The notes below the pieces were generated by a model. The model had not been told where the DNA came from. It did not search any database and worked only from the letters and a program-made list of their open reading frames with translations. Positions 14,641 through 22,793 of a stretch of 37,409 nt of DNA are shown here, in pieces. The stretch comes from Azospirillum sp. (GTDB lineage: Bacteria; Pseudomonadota; Alphaproteobacteria; Azospirillales; Azospirillaceae). Position numbers and translations under genes: made by a program. The stretch covers positions 1-37,409 of the forward strand of contig JAIXTS010000388.1 in NCBI GenBank assembly GCA_027483805.1, in the 5' to 3' direction. Numbering within the stretch: position 1 is the first letter of the stretch; every line of letters begins with the position of its first letter.

Positions 14641-16395
14641 TTACATTCGCCCGGCAGTTCTCAGCTTCTCAATATCCAGGCCGAATGAGATACGGCACAG
14701 GGCCTCGTACATTGGCTTTACCGCGCCCTTCTCGGCATAGACCCGGAAGGAGATCGACCCGTGCTCATGCCCCAGGATATCCGTTATCAATGACTCCGCG
14801 ACCCCCTCTCCGCGCAGTGCTGTCGCCAATGAATGCCGGAAGGAATGGAAAACCAAGGCCGGGTCATCAAGCCCAAGACCGGTGACGTAACGACCGAACC
14901 ATTTCGAGATGGAGACGGACAGTTTCCCGTCCGCGCCGCCTCGCGACAGCTCCGGCCACAAGGACAGGTCACCTGCCGTGCGCATGGCGTCTACATGGTC
15001 AAGAAGACCGAGTGCTATCAGGTCCGGGTGGATCGGCACCGTGCGGTTGCTGGCATCCTCCTTTACCCGACCGTTCTTAGCATCGCCTGTTACATCAATC
15101 ACCCACATGTCACCCGTCTGTCGGATATCTTTAACCCGCAATTTACAAATCTCTTCCAGGCGCAGGCCAGAATAGAGGCCGATCAGGGGGACCCAGTATT
15201 TCGCATCGCGTTCCACGACTAAGCCTGGTTTGGAACGGATATTGGCCGATTTTGCCCCCATCCAGGCCGGCGATCCGAACAGGATTTCCAACTCCTCCTT
15301 TCGCCAAGGCCGACGCTTTGGGCCGGTCCCGTCACTGCGCTTGTCGATAAAGCCCGAAGCCGGATTCTTGCCCTCCCAATAGCCATGCTTTTCTGCCCAT
15401 CCGAACATGCCAGACACCGCAGAGGCATGACGATTGATGGTCTTTCGAGACAGTAGAGCCATCCCCACCATCGAAGCGGCCTTGTCGACCATCGCGCTGA
15501 ATGACAGCCCACGAAACGCCCGGTCCTGGCCATACTTCGCCGGAAGGCAACGAAGCTTCTCAAGGAACTCAGACACATCGCGCTTGGAAACATCGCTAAC
15601 ACTGCGGTCGCCAAGATGTTCACGAAAGAACCGGAATGTGGTCCGGTTCTGCACCAGGGTCTGGGGGTTCCATTCTCGCGCCATAAACGCCAAATGCTTG
15701 TCGATCAGGTCGAATAATTGTGGTGCTGAAGGCGTTGCCACAGGAGGGGCTACAGGCGCAGCTACAGAAGGCGCTGCTACAGAAGGCGCTGCTACAGGGG
15801 GAGCTGGCGCTGCTACAGGAGGCGCGTATTCCTTCCCCGCAAACAGCGGGTCTCTCGGTCGGTAACCATAATTGCCTTCGTGCCTTTTGGCGTATACCTC
15901 CTTTGAGGCGACGTTAGCGCGCAACAGCTTCCGACACAGCTCTTGGAAGCGAGGATCTTTCCGTTCGAGAGCGATACCACGTTCTGCCAGTATCTCGCTG
16001 GCTATGTCAGCCACGACCTGCCAATCATTGATTCGGAGCAGCTCTTTCGCGCCTTCGAGCCGCCTCAGCGCGTATCGTTGCTCCGCATCGAAATCATCAG
16101 GATCTTCCGGCGTAAGGCGGGTCAGCACTTGCTCGCCTCTCGCAATAGCCTCGCGAAACCACTGCGAAGCCAGTTCGTCGATTTCCGCCTGCGTAAGATC
16201 CGGGTTATTCGTCAGCATAGTGAACAACACATCCGTGGCAACGACAAGGCGGCGGGCCTCCTTCATGGCTGTAGCATAAGGAACAGACCCGATGCTCCTG
16301 ATAAGCTCTCCTCGGCCGAGACGATCGGTTAAATGCTTGGGAACACGGCGACGAAAAACATAGCGCGCGCCAACAAGCTTGAAATGCAATGACAC
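14641..16395 (-). CDS. Tyrosine recombinase (island integrase)
   Basis: A 584-residue site-specific recombinase. An N-terminal DUF6538-like segment (RYVFRRRVPKHL) opens the protein, then a helical region to about 185. An Ala-Pro-Val repeat linker follows (about 190-225), then a SAM-like core-binding domain (about 228-345) and the catalytic domain. Catalytic residues seen are the first Arg in YSGLRLEE (about R412), HSFRH (H517, R520), a His in LGHEHG and the nucleophile Tyr in FRVYAEKG (about Y553). The start is GTG 16395, six bases after GGAGG; the longer frame from TTG 16413 would swallow that RBS. It lies on the same strand as tRNA-Gln and 164 bp beyond it, typical for tRNA-targeted islands. 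The arm motifs at 16427-16448 overlap its likely promoter. Confidence 0.94.
   Translation of the reverse strand: MSLHFKLVGARYVFRRRVPKHLTDRLGRGELIRSIGSVPYATAMKEARRLVVATDVLFTMLTNNPDLTQAEIDELASQWFREAIARGEQVLTRLTPEDPDDFDAEQRYALRRLEGAKELLRINDWQVVADIASEILAERGIALERKDPRFQELCRKLLRANVASKEVYAKRHEGNYGYRPRDPLFAGKEYAPPVAAPAPPVAAPSVAAPSVAAPVAPPVATPSAPQLFDLIDKHLAFMAREWNPQTLVQNRTTFRFFREHLGDRSVSDVSKRDVSEFLEKLRCLPAKYGQDRAFRGLSFSAMVDKAASMVGMALLSRKTINRHASAVSGMFGWAEKHGYWEGKNPASGFIDKRSDGTGPKRRPWRKEELEILFGSPAWMGAKSANIRSKPGLVVERDAKYWVPLIGLYSGLRLEEICKLRVKDIRQTGDMWVIDVTGDAKNGRVKEDASNRTVPIHPDLIALGLLDHVDAMRTAGDLSLWPELSRGGADGKLSVSISKWFGRYVTGLGLDDPALVFHSFRHSLATALRGEGVAESLITDILGHEHGSISFRVYAEKGAVKPMYEALCRISFGLDIEKLRTAGRM
15749..15826. 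repeat. In-frame 15-bp tandem repeat inside the integrase gene
   Basis: Five consecutive units begin GCTACAG: 12, 15, 15, 21 and 15 bp long. The two middle units are identical (GCTACAGAAGGCGCT), and a degenerate unit precedes them at 15734-15748. All lengths are multiples of three. On the coding strand they give the Ala-Pro-Ser-Val-Ala linker between the N-terminal and core-binding domains, so changes in copy number would alter linker length without a frameshift. Confidence 0.85.
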
Positions 16396-16426
16396 TGCCC
16401 GCCTCCAAAACAAGGTGGACCGCCAC

Positions 16427-16448
16427 TGTGTATCGCCGCTGCGTATCA
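16427..16448. repeat. Right paired motif TGTGTATCG / TGCGTATCA, probable arm sites
   Basis: TGTGTATCG (16427-16435) and TGCGTATCA (16440-16448) repeat with the same 13-bp period and orientation as the pair at 3573-3594 on the left end. They sit 32 bp upstream of the integrase GTG, so integrase bound here would also cover its own promoter region. Confidence 0.6.
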
Positions 16449-16471
16449 GCGGAGCAGTGTCGGGGGCAAGC

Positions 16472-16550
16472 AGCTAAGTTATTGATAAATTAGGAAACCT
16501 TACTTCCAAGATTGTCCTTAGCGCCAAAGCTAAGTCATTGAAAGATAAGG
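16472..16550. repeat. 23-bp direct repeats between arm sites and attR
   Basis: AGCTAAGTTATTGA (begins 16472, repeat to 16494) and AGCTAAGTCATTGA (begins 16528, repeat to 16550) share 19 of 23 positions over the full repeat and are 56 bp apart. A weaker inverted match (16 of 22) occurs at 3536-3557 on the left end. They may bind a directionality factor or another accessory protein. CTTAGC/GCTAAG (16517-16522 and 16529-16534) can also form a small hairpin. Confidence 0.5.
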
Positions 16551-16558
16551 CAAAGTGG

Positions 16559-16575
16559 TGGCTGGGGGACTAGGA
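16559..16575. repeat. attR: crossover core within tRNA-Gln
   Basis: TGGCTGGGGGACTAGGA here is the reverse complement of the tRNA-Gln 3' end including CCA, and is identical to 3496-3512. The island supplied or preserved the sequence, so the tRNA stays intact. Confidence 0.9.
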
Positions 16576-16632
16576 TTCGAACCTAGACTGGCGGAGTCAG
16601 AGTCCGCTGTCCTACCGTTAGACGATCCCCCA
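16559..16632 (-). tRNA. tRNA-Gln (anticodon CUG)
   Basis: Read on the minus strand, this is a 74-nt tRNA. The acceptor stem TGGGGGA pairs with TCCCCCA, followed by discriminator G and an encoded CCA. The anticodon stem GCGGA/TCCGC encloses the loop CTCTGAC with anticodon CTG, and the T-arm contains GGTTCGAATCC. It is the integration target of the island, whose right border lies inside its last 17 nt. Confidence 0.95.
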
Positions 16633-16684
16633 TCCGATCCGGCGTTTGGCGGTGTGAACCGCGTCTTCCGTCGGGGTGGGCGGG

Positions 16685-16713
16685 CTTATAGCATCGGGTT
16701 CTGGGCTTGTGAA
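16685..16713 (-). promoter_or_regulatory. Promoter of tRNA-Gln
   Basis: On the minus strand TTCACA (16713-16708), a 17-bp spacer and TATAAG (16690-16685) form a good sigma-70 promoter. Transcription would begin near 16678, giving a leader of about 46 nt before the tRNA 5' end at 16632. It lies outside the island, so it is lost to the integrase when the element excises. Confidence 0.65.
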
Positions 16714-16915
16714 CCCCTTTCTTCATAAAAAATGTATGGAGGGTAGATGCTGGTTTTGCCGCTTCCGCCCATCCCCTGGCAACGCCCCGAAGGTCGGGCC
16801 TGCTTGAACGGCGCTTGCGGGCGGGCGGGCATCGGTTACGATAGGGTGACAGACATCTGAACATCACCCATATCCGTTGCAGGACGGAAAGCGGCAGTCA
16901 AAGGGATCGGGTCAC

Positions 16916-17974
16916 GTGGATAATGGTGCGGCAGGCAGGACCGGGATCACCCCGGCGCCAGGTGGGGCAGAAATCCCCACCCCGGATGCCGCCTGCGCCG
17001 GCCGCATACCCGTGCTGGCCGCCCTGGACCTGGGCACCAACAATTGCCGCCTGCTGATCGCCAAACCCTGCCGCGAGGGGTTCCGCGTTATTGATGCCTT
17101 CTCACGCATCGTGCGCCTGGGCGAAGGCCTGACCCGCAGCGACCGCCTGTGTGACGATGCCATGTTCCGCACGGTACAGGCCCTCAAGGTCTGCCGGTCC
17201 AAGATGGAACGGCGCGGGGTCAGCCATCTGCGGGCGGTGGGCACGGAGGCCTGCCGCCGCGCCGACAATTGTGAGGAATTCCTCTCGCGTGTGCAGGATG
17301 AGACCGGCCTGTCGATCGAGATCATCAGTCCCAAGGAGGAGGCGCGGCTGGCCCTTGCCGGTGTCGCGCCCCTGCTGGATGCCAACACCCCCTATGCGCT
17401 GGTCTTCGATATTGGCGGCGGGTCGACAGAACTGATCTGGACGGAACTGGTGCGGGGTCGGCCCCGGGTCATCGACCAGATTTCCGTGCCCCTGGGTGTT
17501 GTCAACCTGACGGAGACCTATGGCGGCGACCGGGTTTGCCCGCACGATTACCGCCGCATGATGGACCGGGTGGCCGAGGGGCTGGGTGATTTCGATGCCC
17601 GCAACGGCATCTCCAAGGCGGTTGCGGACGACCGGGTACAGATGCTGGGCGCGTCGGGCACCGTGACCACGCTGGCCGGCATCCAGATGGGGCTGGCCCG
17701 CTATGATCGCAGCCGCGTCGATGGTGCGTTTCTGGACCGGGACAAGGCGCGGTCGATTTCCGAAACGCTGCTGGGCCTCGACTATATGGGCCGGGCGGGA
17801 CAACCCTGCGTGGGCCGCGACCGCGCGGACCTGGTCGTGGCCGGCTGCGCCATCCTGGATGCCATCTGGCGGCAATGGCCGGTACAGCAGCTGCGTATCG
17901 CCGACCGCGGTGTGCGGGAGGGCATTCTGTGCGAACTGGCCGCCGCCGCCCGGCACCGCCGGCGACGCGGCTAG
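16916..17974 (+). CDS. Ppx/GppA-family phosphatase
   Basis: A 352-residue protein of the exopolyphosphatase/guanosine pentaphosphatase family (actin-like ATPase fold). It shows the N-terminal phosphate loop ALDLGTNNCRLLIA, the conserved HLRAVGTEACRRA, the catalytic-glutamate region EIISPKEEARLA, the second loop VFDIGGGSTEL and a later MLGASGTVTTLAG. The family hydrolyses inorganic polyphosphate or pppGpp and so links phosphate storage with the stringent response. It lacks the long C-terminal HD-like extension of E. coli Ppx/GppA, as is common in alphaproteobacteria. I start at GTG 16916, 10 nt after AAAGGGA; a TTG at 16877 has no RBS. rlmE follows 75 bp downstream on the same strand and is probably co-transcribed. 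Confidence 0.9.
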   Translation: MDNGAAGRTGITPAPGGAEIPTPDAACAGRIPVLAALDLGTNNCRLLIAKPCREGFRVIDAFSRIVRLGEGLTRSDRLCDDAMFRTVQALKVCRSKMERRGVSHLRAVGTEACRRADNCEEFLSRVQDETGLSIEIISPKEEARLALAGVAPLLDANTPYALVFDIGGGSTELIWTELVRGRPRVIDQISVPLGVVNLTETYGGDRVCPHDYRRMMDRVAEGLGDFDARNGISKAVADDRVQMLGASGTVTTLAGIQMGLARYDRSRVDGAFLDRDKARSISETLLGLDYMGRAGQPCVGRDRADLVVAGCAILDAIWRQWPVQQLRIADRGVREGILCELAAAARHRRRRG

Positions 17975-18049
17975 CTGGGTTGACCAGCCACCACTTGTCA
18001 GGGCGGACGGTTCCGGCGATGGTGCCCGCTTGATCTCTCTTATCGTTCG

Positions 18050-18781
18050 ATGGCCTTTTCCATGACCAAGTCCTCCGGCAACATCCCCACCGGCCGCAAT
18101 CAGGCCGTGCGCGTGAAAACCGCCAAGCGGCGGTCGGTGTCGTCGGCCCGCTGGCTGGAGCGGCAGTTGAACGACCCCTATGTGGTGGAGGCCAAGAAGC
18201 GTGGCTTCCGCAGCCGCGCGGCCTTCAAGCTGTTGCAGCTGGATGAGAAGTTCAGCTTTCTCAAGCGCGGACAGCGCATCGTGGACCTGGGCGCCGCCCC
18301 GGGCGGCTGGACCCAGATCGCGGTGGAAAAGTCGAAATCCGACAAGGGCGGCACCGGTCAGGTGATCGGCATCGACCTTTTGGAGATGGAGCCGGTGCCC
18401 GGCGCCACCACCTTCCAGATGGATTTCACCATTCCGGAGGCGCCGGCCCGGCTGAAGGCCCTGTTGCAGGGTCCTGCCGATATCGTGATGTCGGACATGG
18501 CGGCCAACACGACGGGCCATACACAGACCGACCATCTGCGCATCGCCGGTCTGGCCGAAATGGCCTATCAGTTCGCGACCGAAGTGCTGGCGCCCGGCGG
18601 CGCCTTCATCTGCAAGCTGTTCCAGGGCGGGGCCGAACGCGATTTGCTGGCCCAGATGAAAAAGGATTTCACGAGCGTCCGCCATGCCAAACCCGCCGCC
18701 AGCCGGCAGGACAGCTCGGAGACCTATCTGGTCGCCATGGGCTTCCGTGGTGGCGCTGCCGCCCTCCCCGATCAAGGCTAA
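18050..18781 (+). CDS. rlmE: 23S rRNA (uridine-2'-O)-methyltransferase
   Basis: A 243-residue RlmE/FtsJ (RrmJ) enzyme that methylates the ribose 2'-OH of U2552 in the 23S A-loop on the 50S subunit, a late assembly step. The SAM motif is VDLGAAPGGWTQ. The K-D-K-E catalytic tetrad is seen as K60 (RSRAAFK), D149 (VMSDMAANT), K189 (FICKLFQGG) and E224 (SSETYLVAMGF). The N-terminal basic tail (about 1-35) is longer than in E. coli, common in alphaproteobacteria. ATG 18062 is an alternative start; neither has a strong RBS. It sits directly after the Ppx/GppA gene, a frequent alphaproteobacterial pairing. Confidence 0.95.
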   Translation: MAFSMTKSSGNIPTGRNQAVRVKTAKRRSVSSARWLERQLNDPYVVEAKKRGFRSRAAFKLLQLDEKFSFLKRGQRIVDLGAAPGGWTQIAVEKSKSDKGGTGQVIGIDLLEMEPVPGATTFQMDFTIPEAPARLKALLQGPADIVMSDMAANTTGHTQTDHLRIAGLAEMAYQFATEVLAPGGAFICKLFQGGAERDLLAQMKKDFTSVRHAKPAASRQDSSETYLVAMGFRGGAAALPDQG

Positions 18782-18829
18782 CCATCGGGGCTGCGCCCTG
18801 ATAGGCCCCGCCCGGCTTCCCCTTGGCGA

Positions 18830-20461
18830 TCACCGGGCCAGTTGGCCGGCGGTTTCAACCAGATCAATGTCGGTCAGTCGCAGGGAACGATCCAGGCGGG
18901 GCTGCATCCGCACCCGCGACTGTGCAATCCAGGCGCTTTTGGTGTGAAAAACCGGTATCCAGGCCACATCCGCATAGGCCCGTTCAGCCGCCTTGCGCAA
19001 CAACTGGCTGCGTGGCCGGTCAGCATTGGCGGCGCGGGCATCTGCCACCAAACGGTCGAACGTCAGGTCGTTATATCCACCATAGTTCCGCTCACCCGGT
19101 GCCATGCCGGCACCGGCACCCCCTAACAGGGCATGGAACGTATCGGGCATGTCGGCCGCGCTATAGATGCGGCCCATGCAATAGATGTCATAGTCCCCGG
19201 CTCGCCGCCGGGCAACAACCTGTTCGGCCGTCTCTTCACGAACATCGGTGGCGATCCCGGCCTGGGTCAGGAACAGGGCCAGGATCTTTGCAACCTTGTA
19301 CTGCGACGGGCCGGCCAGCATACGGATGCTGATACCATTGGGGTAGCCGGCAGCGGCCAGCAGGCGCCGGGCGGCGGCCGGATCATATTCATCATCCGGA
19401 ATGGCGGGGGACCGGTCAGGCGCGCCGGGCAACGCCACCTGACCGGTAGGGGTCACCAAGCCTGGCATGAAGCGGCGGGACAGCACGTCGCGCGGAAGGG
19501 CAAGACGGATGGCCTCGCGCACCTTCATATCCTGCAAGGGCGACGGCGATGACGACCGCCAGTTGAACTGTAGATAGGTGATGGCTGTTGACGGCATCAG
19601 ATGCACATTCACCCCGCCTCGGGAATCCACAAACTCCATGGCGGCCGCAGGCGGCGCATAGACGATGTCCAGCGTGCGATCCAGAACACCGCGGATCAAC
19701 CCGCTCTCCGTTAAGCGCAGCAACTCAACCTGTCGCCAGGCCTGGCCGTGATCGCGGTGGTAGGGGTTGGGGGCCAGAACGATGCGGTCGGGTGTGAAGT
19801 CCACAACCTTGAAGGGACCCGTGCCGGCACGCAGGGCTGGATCGGCGAAGGCGGCGCTGTCCAGGTGCCCCGTCCCCTCACAGGCGGGTGAGGCAAATCG
19901 CCAGAGCGCGCCGGCAGGGGCAGCGACAATCGGTATGGTGGCCACGGCAAGGGGGAAACGCTTATCCCCATCCAACAGACGGACCAGCAGCTGATGCGGC
20001 TCAACAGCCGTCAGCATCTCGACATTCCCCAGCGTTTTGGCAAAGGTCCGAGGGGCACCGGGAAGATTGCGAGCCCGGCACAGGCTGAACACGACATCGC
20101 GGGTCGTGAGTGCGCGACCATCCTGAAAGCGTACATCCTTACGCAATCGGAACAGCCACCCCGCCTCTGTCCGTTCCCAACTTTCCGCAAGGGCCGGCAA
20201 CACTTTTGTGTGGCCGTCAGTCTCTACCAGCCCTTCATAGACCTGGTCATAATAAAGCCGGTCACCCCAGTTGAGACCGAAATGCGGATCGGGGCTGCGC
20301 GGTAGCTCTGGCGCCCCGATCCGCAGTTCGGCGGCCGTCACACCAGGCGCCAGCATCAGGGCCATGATCAGCGAAAACAAGCAGACAAGCGCCAGCATGC
20401 TTTGACCGGCGCCACCCGCGCCTCGCCTTGTTGCCTGCTGCCTTGCCGGTAGCGCCATCAC
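18830..20461 (-). CDS. ABC transporter solute-binding protein, family 5 (peptide-type)
   Basis: A 543-residue periplasmic binding protein. The first 44 residues are a long signal region with a hydrophobic stretch LALVCLFSLIMALMLA and a plausible cleavage site near VTAAEL. SBP_bac_5 landmarks follow: YYDQVYEGLVETDG, LAESWERTEAGWLFRLRKDV with RFQDGRALTTRDVVFSL, and the C-terminal WIPVFHTKSAWIAQS. The family captures oligopeptides, nickel, opines or other small ligands for Dpp/Opp-type importers. No permease or ATPase gene is adjacent (ubiD lies upstream, rlmE is convergent downstream), so it is an orphan binding protein. An internal ATG at residue 22 would give a more typical signal peptide, so the start is uncertain. 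Confidence 0.9.
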   Translation of the reverse strand: MMALPARQQATRRGAGGAGQSMLALVCLFSLIMALMLAPGVTAAELRIGAPELPRSPDPHFGLNWGDRLYYDQVYEGLVETDGHTKVLPALAESWERTEAGWLFRLRKDVRFQDGRALTTRDVVFSLCRARNLPGAPRTFAKTLGNVEMLTAVEPHQLLVRLLDGDKRFPLAVATIPIVAAPAGALWRFASPACEGTGHLDSAAFADPALRAGTGPFKVVDFTPDRIVLAPNPYHRDHGQAWRQVELLRLTESGLIRGVLDRTLDIVYAPPAAAMEFVDSRGGVNVHLMPSTAITYLQFNWRSSSPSPLQDMKVREAIRLALPRDVLSRRFMPGLVTPTGQVALPGAPDRSPAIPDDEYDPAAARRLLAAAGYPNGISIRMLAGPSQYKVAKILALFLTQAGIATDVREETAEQVVARRRAGDYDIYCMGRIYSAADMPDTFHALLGGAGAGMAPGERNYGGYNDLTFDRLVADARAANADRPRSQLLRKAAERAYADVAWIPVFHTKSAWIAQSRVRMQPRLDRSLRLTDIDLVETAGQLAR

Positions 20462-20697
20462 CCCTGTCCCGGTTCAAGACGTAACCATCTCACCCCGCAT
20501 CCATGAGACAACCGCCCCTATGCGTTGGGGCGATCCAGCTGATGCATGCCGGCATTGAGATGCTTACAGATGGTTTTACGCTATCATCTTTATGGCGCAG
20601 AAAACCAAAAGATCAGGCCCTTTACCGCCCACAGCCGCAATCTCGACCTGCACAGGGAACCACCAGATGGACTTGTTTGGCCGCCAGATGGATAAGC

Positions 20698-22212
20698 TCA
20701 CCCGGGCCAGATCGGCTTGCCCGACCCGGGAAGCCCCAGACGTGCCCACATGTCGCTGACCCTGTCGACCACGGCCTGATCCATGAACAGCTTTTCCCCC
20801 CATTCCCGGTGGGTTTCGGGCGGCAGTTTGTTGGTGGCGTCCATGCCGACCTTGCCGCCCAATCCCGATTCGGGGCTGGCGAAATCCAGATAATCGATGG
20901 GCGTGCCCTCGATCATGGTGATGTCGCGGACCGGGTCCATCCGGGTGCTGACGGCCCACATGACATCCTTCCAGTCACGGGCATTGATATCATCATCCAC
21001 CACGATGACCCATTTCGTGTACATGAACTGCCGCAGGAAGGACCAGATACCCATCATCACGCGCTTGGCGTGGCCAGGATAGGCCTTCTTCATCGATACG
21101 ACCGCAATCCGGTAGGAACAGCCCTCCGGCGGCAGCCAGAAATCGACGATTTCCGGGAATTGTTGCTGCAACAGGGGAATGAAGACCTCGTTCAGCCCCT
21201 CCCCCAGCACGCTGGGCTCATCCGGCGGACGCCCGGTGAAGGTCGATAGATAGATCGGGTCCCGGCGCATGGTGATGGCCGTGACCGTAAAGACGGGGAA
21301 CGGCTCCACGGAATTGTAATAGCCGGTATGGTCACCATAGGGCCCCTCATCGGCATACTCATCCAGGCTGACATAGCCCTCCAGCACGATCTCTGCCGTG
21401 GCCGGGACCTTCAACGGCACCGTCTTGCACGCGACCAGATCGACCTTCTTGCCACGCAGCAGCCCCGCGAACTGGTATTCCGACAGCGTGTCGGGCACGG
21501 GCGTCACGGCCGCCAGGATGGTGCCGGGGTCAGCCCCCAGAACGGCGGCGGCGGGCAGCGGCTCGCGCTTGCCCGACTGCTTCCAGCGCTGATGGTGCTG
21601 CGCGCCCCCGCGATGCTTCAACCAACGCATGATGGTCTTGTTCCGGCCCAATCGCTGCATGCGATAGATGCCAAGGTTGAAATTGTCCTCGCGCGCGTCG
21701 GATGGTCCCTTGGTGACAATCAGCGGCCAGGTGATCAGCGGCGCCGGCTCACCCGGCCAGCAGGACTGGATGGGCAGGATGGACAGATCAACATCATCAC
21801 CCGTCAGCACCACCTCCTGACAGGGTGCCTTGGAGACCGAGCCGGGACGCATGGCCATCACCTGCTTGGCCAGGGGCAGAAGCTGAAAAGCCTCCTTCAA
21901 ACCGCGCGGCGGCTCCGGCTGCTTCAGGAAGGCCAGCGTCTCGCCAACCTGCCGCAACTCATGCGGTTCCCGGTCCATGCCCCAGGCCACGCGCTCCACC
22001 GTGCCGAACAGGTTGATCAGCACCGGGATCGGGCTTCGGGTGCCATCTTCGCGGATGACATTCTCGAACAGGACCGCCGGCCCCTTCTCCGCCAGAAGCC
22101 TTGTGTGGATCTCCGTCATTTCCAGCATGGTGGAAACGGGTTCCGTCACACGCACCAGCCGCCCCTCCTGTTCCAGGCGGGCCATGAAGTCGCGCAGCGA
22201 GGCATAGGGCAT
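20698..22212 (-). CDS. ubiD: 4-hydroxy-3-polyprenylbenzoate decarboxylase
   Basis: A 504-residue UbiD that removes the carboxyl group of 4-hydroxy-3-polyprenylbenzoate in ubiquinone synthesis, using prenylated FMN made by UbiX (not in this window). Family landmarks include the N-terminal [17 protein letters not shown], a middle with [20 protein letters not shown], the conserved stretch [12 protein letters not shown], and [11 protein letters not shown], which holds part of the cofactor-site signature. Length matches E. coli UbiD (about 497). It is a monocistronic minus-strand gene, divergent from the DUF3291 gene and close to ubiA and a polyprenyl diphosphate synthase, so three steps of the quinone pathway cluster in this window. 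Confidence 0.96.
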   Translation of the reverse strand: MPYASLRDFMARLEQEGRLVRVTEPVSTMLEMTEIHTRLLAEKGPAVLFENVIREDGTRSPIPVLINLFGTVERVAWGMDREPHELRQVGETLAFLKQPEPPRGLKEAFQLLPLAKQVMAMRPGSVSKAPCQEVVLTGDDVDLSILPIQSCWPGEPAPLITWPLIVTKGPSDAREDNFNLGIYRMQRLGRNKTIMRWLKHRGGAQHHQRWKQSGKREPLPAAAVLGADPGTILAAVTPVPDTLSEYQFAGLLRGKKVDLVACKTVPLKVPATAEIVLEGYVSLDEYADEGPYGDHTGYYNSVEPFPVFTVTAITMRRDPIYLSTFTGRPPDEPSVLGEGLNEVFIPLLQQQFPEIVDFWLPPEGCSYRIAVVSMKKAYPGHAKRVMMGIWSFLRQFMYTKWVIVVDDDINARDWKDVMWAVSTRMDPVRDITMIEGTPIDYLDFASPESGLGGKVGMDATNKLPPETHREWGEKLFMDQAVVDRVSDMWARLGLPGSGKPIWPG

Positions 22213-22337
22213 GATGGGCCTTTGGGCGTTCCGAGGACGAAGACGCTGGTAACATCGGTGGCGGGCGGGGCGCGGTCAAGCTTGCGCGACAGCATGTCCC
22301 GGCCCACATACTGCTGAACCGCCCCTGTGGAGCCGCG

Positions 22338-22793
22338 ATGTACCAGCTCGCCCAGATCAATGTCGCTCGTCTGCTGTACCCGATCGACAGCCCGGAATTA
22401 TCCGGCTTCACCAGCCGGCTGGACGCCGTCAACGCACTGGCAGAGGTGGCACCAGGCTTCGTATGGCGGCTGAAGGGCGATGGCAATGACGCCACCAGCC
22501 TGCGCCCCTTCCCTGACCCGGAAATGATCGTCAACATGTCGGTCTGGGACAGTGTCGACGCCCTGTTCGATTTCACCTATCGCCTTGCCGATCATGCTGC
22601 CGTCATGCGGGGTCGGCGCGACTGGTTCGCGCGGCCGACCGGTGCGCACATGGTGCTATGGTGGGTGCCGGCGGGCCACCTGCCGACCCTGACGGAAGCG
22701 CGCGAACGCCTGGATCACTTGGACCGCCACGGGCCGACGCCGCACGCCTTCACTTTCAAGGATCGGTTCGCGGTACCCGCCACACATCCGTGA
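22338..22793 (+). CDS. DUF3291-domain protein
   Basis: A 151-residue soluble protein of the DUF3291 family (ferredoxin-like/antibiotic-monooxygenase-type fold). Features are the start YQLAQINVARLLYPIDSPEL, VWRLKGDGNDATS, the MSVWDSVDALFDFTY segment and MVLWWVPAGHLPTLTEA. The biochemical role of the family is not established. It is divergent from ubiD, and its 3' end overlaps the convergent methyltransferase gene by 38 bp (22756-22793). The ATG at 22338 matches the usual family start. Confidence 0.85.
   Translation: MYQLAQINVARLLYPIDSPELSGFTSRLDAVNALAEVAPGFVWRLKGDGNDATSLRPFPDPEMIVNMSVWDSVDALFDFTYRLADHAAVMRGRRDWFARPTGAHMVLWWVPAGHLPTLTEARERLDHLDRHGPTPHAFTFKDRFAVPATHP

Larger units (their letters stand above)
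3496..16575. mobile_element. tRNA-Gln-integrated genomic island with type I restriction-modification cargo
   Basis: About 13.1 kb bounded by 17-bp direct repeats of the tRNA-Gln 3' end. A tyrosine integrase gene lies next to the intact tRNA at the right end. Contents in order: four small unknown genes in one operon, a serine recombinase, hsdR/hsdS/hsdM, a possible rolling-circle initiator, and the integrase. I see no conjugation, capsid or packaging genes. That fits a non-conjugative integrative element or a satellite-like defence island, mobile only with its integrase or with outside help. Confidence 0.88.

Noticed and set aside
15749-15826. Possible CRISPR-like array
   Set aside because: The short tandem units have no spacers and lie in frame within the integrase gene.
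17102-18775. 557-codon minus-strand open frame
   Set aside because: It lies opposite the Ppx/GppA and rlmE genes and has no recognisable domain or ribosome site.
20462-20697. Possible small gene or RNA between the binding-protein gene and ubiD
   Set aside because: Only a weak CGCCCC/GGGGCG hairpin near 20513-20534 is seen. No coding frame has a ribosome site, and the rest is presumably promoter or untranslated sequence.
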